From contig NZ_SRXX01000012.1 of assembly GCF_004804315.1 (NCBI RefSeq), positions 94,278 through 158,277 on the forward strand: 64,000 nt of DNA, read 5' to 3'. The notes beneath the pieces were generated by a model, which had not been told where the DNA came from, searched no databases, and saw nothing but the letters and a program-made list of their open reading frames with translations. The position numbers and the translations under genes are program-made. Source of the stretch: Flagellimonas onchidii (GTDB taxonomy: Bacteria > Bacteroidota > Bacteroidia > Flavobacteriales > Flavobacteriaceae). Below are positions 63,095 to 64,000 of the stretch, in pieces. How positions within the stretch are numbered: position 1 is the stretch's first letter; each line of letters begins with the position of its first letter.

Positions 63095-63886
63095 CTATAG
63101 CTTTTCAATTTTAAAATATGCCTTCCATTTATGATTTTGAGACCCATTTATATAACCAGAATCAAAGTATGCAGACTTTTTATCAAAGCTGTTATTAAAT
63201 AAATCACTTTTAATTTTAAAATATTTGTTTGTGGGTTTATCATTGGGCATTCTTACATTACAATTCCAACCAGAAATGCCATCATTCTTATGGCATGATT
63301 TAAAATATAGATTTAGGTCTAGCTCTAGTAAATTATTGTTTTCAGAATTTGGGTCTATATAAAAAGTAAGTGATTCTCTTTGTGAGAGCAGTTTACCTTC
63401 ATTGAATTCCGTTACTTTAAAGCTATTGCTAACAGCTTCATGATGTCTTTTTGGCCATTCTTTACTTTTATAGTTTCCCCACTCCACTAATTTGTTGTTT
63501 GCTGAGTTTTTAGCATTGTAAGTTCTTCTTACACCTCCAGAATTATCAACCTCTTTTAGACTAGCAGATATGTACGAATAAATCCTTGAGCAATCTTCAC
63601 CATTATGAGGTGTATAACCTATACCTAAAAAAGTTAACCTATACGCTTGTTGTGGGCGACATTCTCTTTTGGTAAATGTTGTATTCTTAACAATGTAAGC
63701 AGATGAATTATCTTTCAAATATTTTAATTTATAGCCAATTGGCTTTTGGGCAACATTTGGGTTCCATTTCGCGTTTTTAGCCCATTTATAAAACTCTTCA
63801 ATAGAAGTTACTGTTGTGGCATCTCCTCCTGTTGTATAAGCAACAAAATCCCAATTATTAGATATAAGTTTAAATGTACTAGCCAC
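63095..63886 (-). CDS. Orphan protein (263 aa), unknown
   Basis: Beta-rich, soluble, no signal peptide or TM. Notable runs: WDFVAYTTGGDATTVTSIEEFYKWAKNA at the start, TFLGIGYTPHNGEDCSRIYSYISASL, RHHEAVSNSFKVTE, and a C-terminal SGWNCNVRMPNDKPTNKYFKIK. Five Cys. No family recognised; cargo of element 2. Lower GC than the mob genes beside it suggests a separate origin. Confidence 0.6.
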   Translation of the reverse strand: MASTFKLISNNWDFVAYTTGGDATTVTSIEEFYKWAKNAKWNPNVAQKPIGYKLKYLKDNSSAYIVKNTTFTKRECRPQQAYRLTFLGIGYTPHNGEDCSRIYSYISASLKEVDNSGGVRRTYNAKNSANNKLVEWGNYKSKEWPKRHHEAVSNSFKVTEFNEGKLLSQRESLTFYIDPNSENNNLLELDLNLYFKSCHKNDGISGWNCNVRMPNDKPTNKYFKIKSDLFNNSFDKKSAYFDSGYINGSQNHKWKAYFKIEKL

Positions 63887-63907
63887 TACTTAACCTGACA
63901 GTTGTGG

Positions 63908-64000
63908 TTAATCTGACACTTGAAAAGAACCTTTAAGCTCATTGTATTCGATGAGCTTTTCTTTTGCTAAAAGTATGGAATCCTCAAAAGTCTGCAAAGG
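63908..64000 (-). CDS. C-terminal end of an ORF entering from the right edge
   Basis: The last 30 residues are visible and end in ELKGSFQVSD before TAA at 63908-63910. The short helical end recalls insertion-sequence transposases but is too short to assign. The gene starts outside the window. Confidence 0.4.
   Translation of the reverse strand, partial: PLQTFEDSILLAKEKLIEYNELKGSFQVSD

Larger units (their letters stand above)
58704..64000. mobile_element. Second integrated element (element 2), right end outside window
   Basis: It starts at the shared att repeat: integrase 2 at 205 bp, then an XRE regulator, a small hypothetical protein, oriT-like region, BfmA/BtgA protein, relaxase and an orphan gene. 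Gene order integrase-then-mob repeats the layout of element 1 with diverged homologues. Whether it is a full ICE or a mobilisable element cannot be seen. An alternative is an old remnant into which element 1 later inserted. Confidence 0.65.

Overview
The window comes from a marine-type Flavobacteriaceae chromosome (Bacteroidota). The evidence is the AT-rich sequence, promoters of the TTTG-N19-21-TAnnTTTG type instead of the E. coli type, a lack of strong Shine-Dalgarno sites, and a Bacteroidota conjugation module with DUF4133/DUF4134/DUF4138/DUF4141-type Tra proteins. I do not name a genus.

Chromosomal part (1-15243): thrA (aspartokinase-homoserine dehydrogenase, 3' end outside the window) preceded by a Thr/Ile-rich leader peptide and hairpin that look like a transcription attenuator; the NAD(P)HX repair enzyme nnr; a small STAS-like protein; clpC; gyrA; a TPR protein; an NlpC/P60 hydrolase and a thiolase in tandem; a 7TM-HD phosphohydrolase of the c-di-AMP PgpH type; then tRNA-Ser(GCT) and tRNA-Pro(TGG).

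Element 1 (about 15229-58703): an integrative and conjugative element inserted in the 3' end of tRNA-Pro. A 16-bp stretch of the tRNA end is repeated at 58688-58703 and marks the far junction. It carries an IntDOT-like integrase beside the tRNA; a mobilisation module (coupling ATPase, relaxase, BfmA/BtgA-type protein, candidate oriT); radC and ssb; a giant exonuclease-RecQ-UvrD fusion; a traE-F-G-I-J-K-M-N conjugation operon on the minus strand with a cell-wall amidase at its head; an operon with a degenerate endonuclease-fold protein and an ORF6N-membrane fusion; and RteC. The cargo from 40.6 to 58.4 kb is two peptide-export clusters. Cluster A has a C39-peptidase ABC transporter, an HlyD adaptor, a TPR/AraC membrane regulator, a previously uncalled 41-residue double-glycine precursor, and a prolyl-oligopeptidase-like lipoprotein. 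Cluster B has an HTH regulator, a Gly-rich six-Cys putative secreted protein, a CPBP protease, a C39-like/VKOR/thioredoxin fusion, a nucleotidyltransferase, HlyD, and a second C39 ABC transporter. Cluster B reads as a system that makes, oxidises and exports a disulfide-bonded peptide or protein, and it is the best candidate here for an undescribed system.

Element 2 (58704 to beyond the right edge): a second integrase sits just past the shared att repeat, followed by a regulator, an oriT-like region conserved with that of element 1, a BfmA/BtgA homologue and a relaxase. This suggests two related elements in tandem at one tRNA-Pro site. Its right end lies outside the window.
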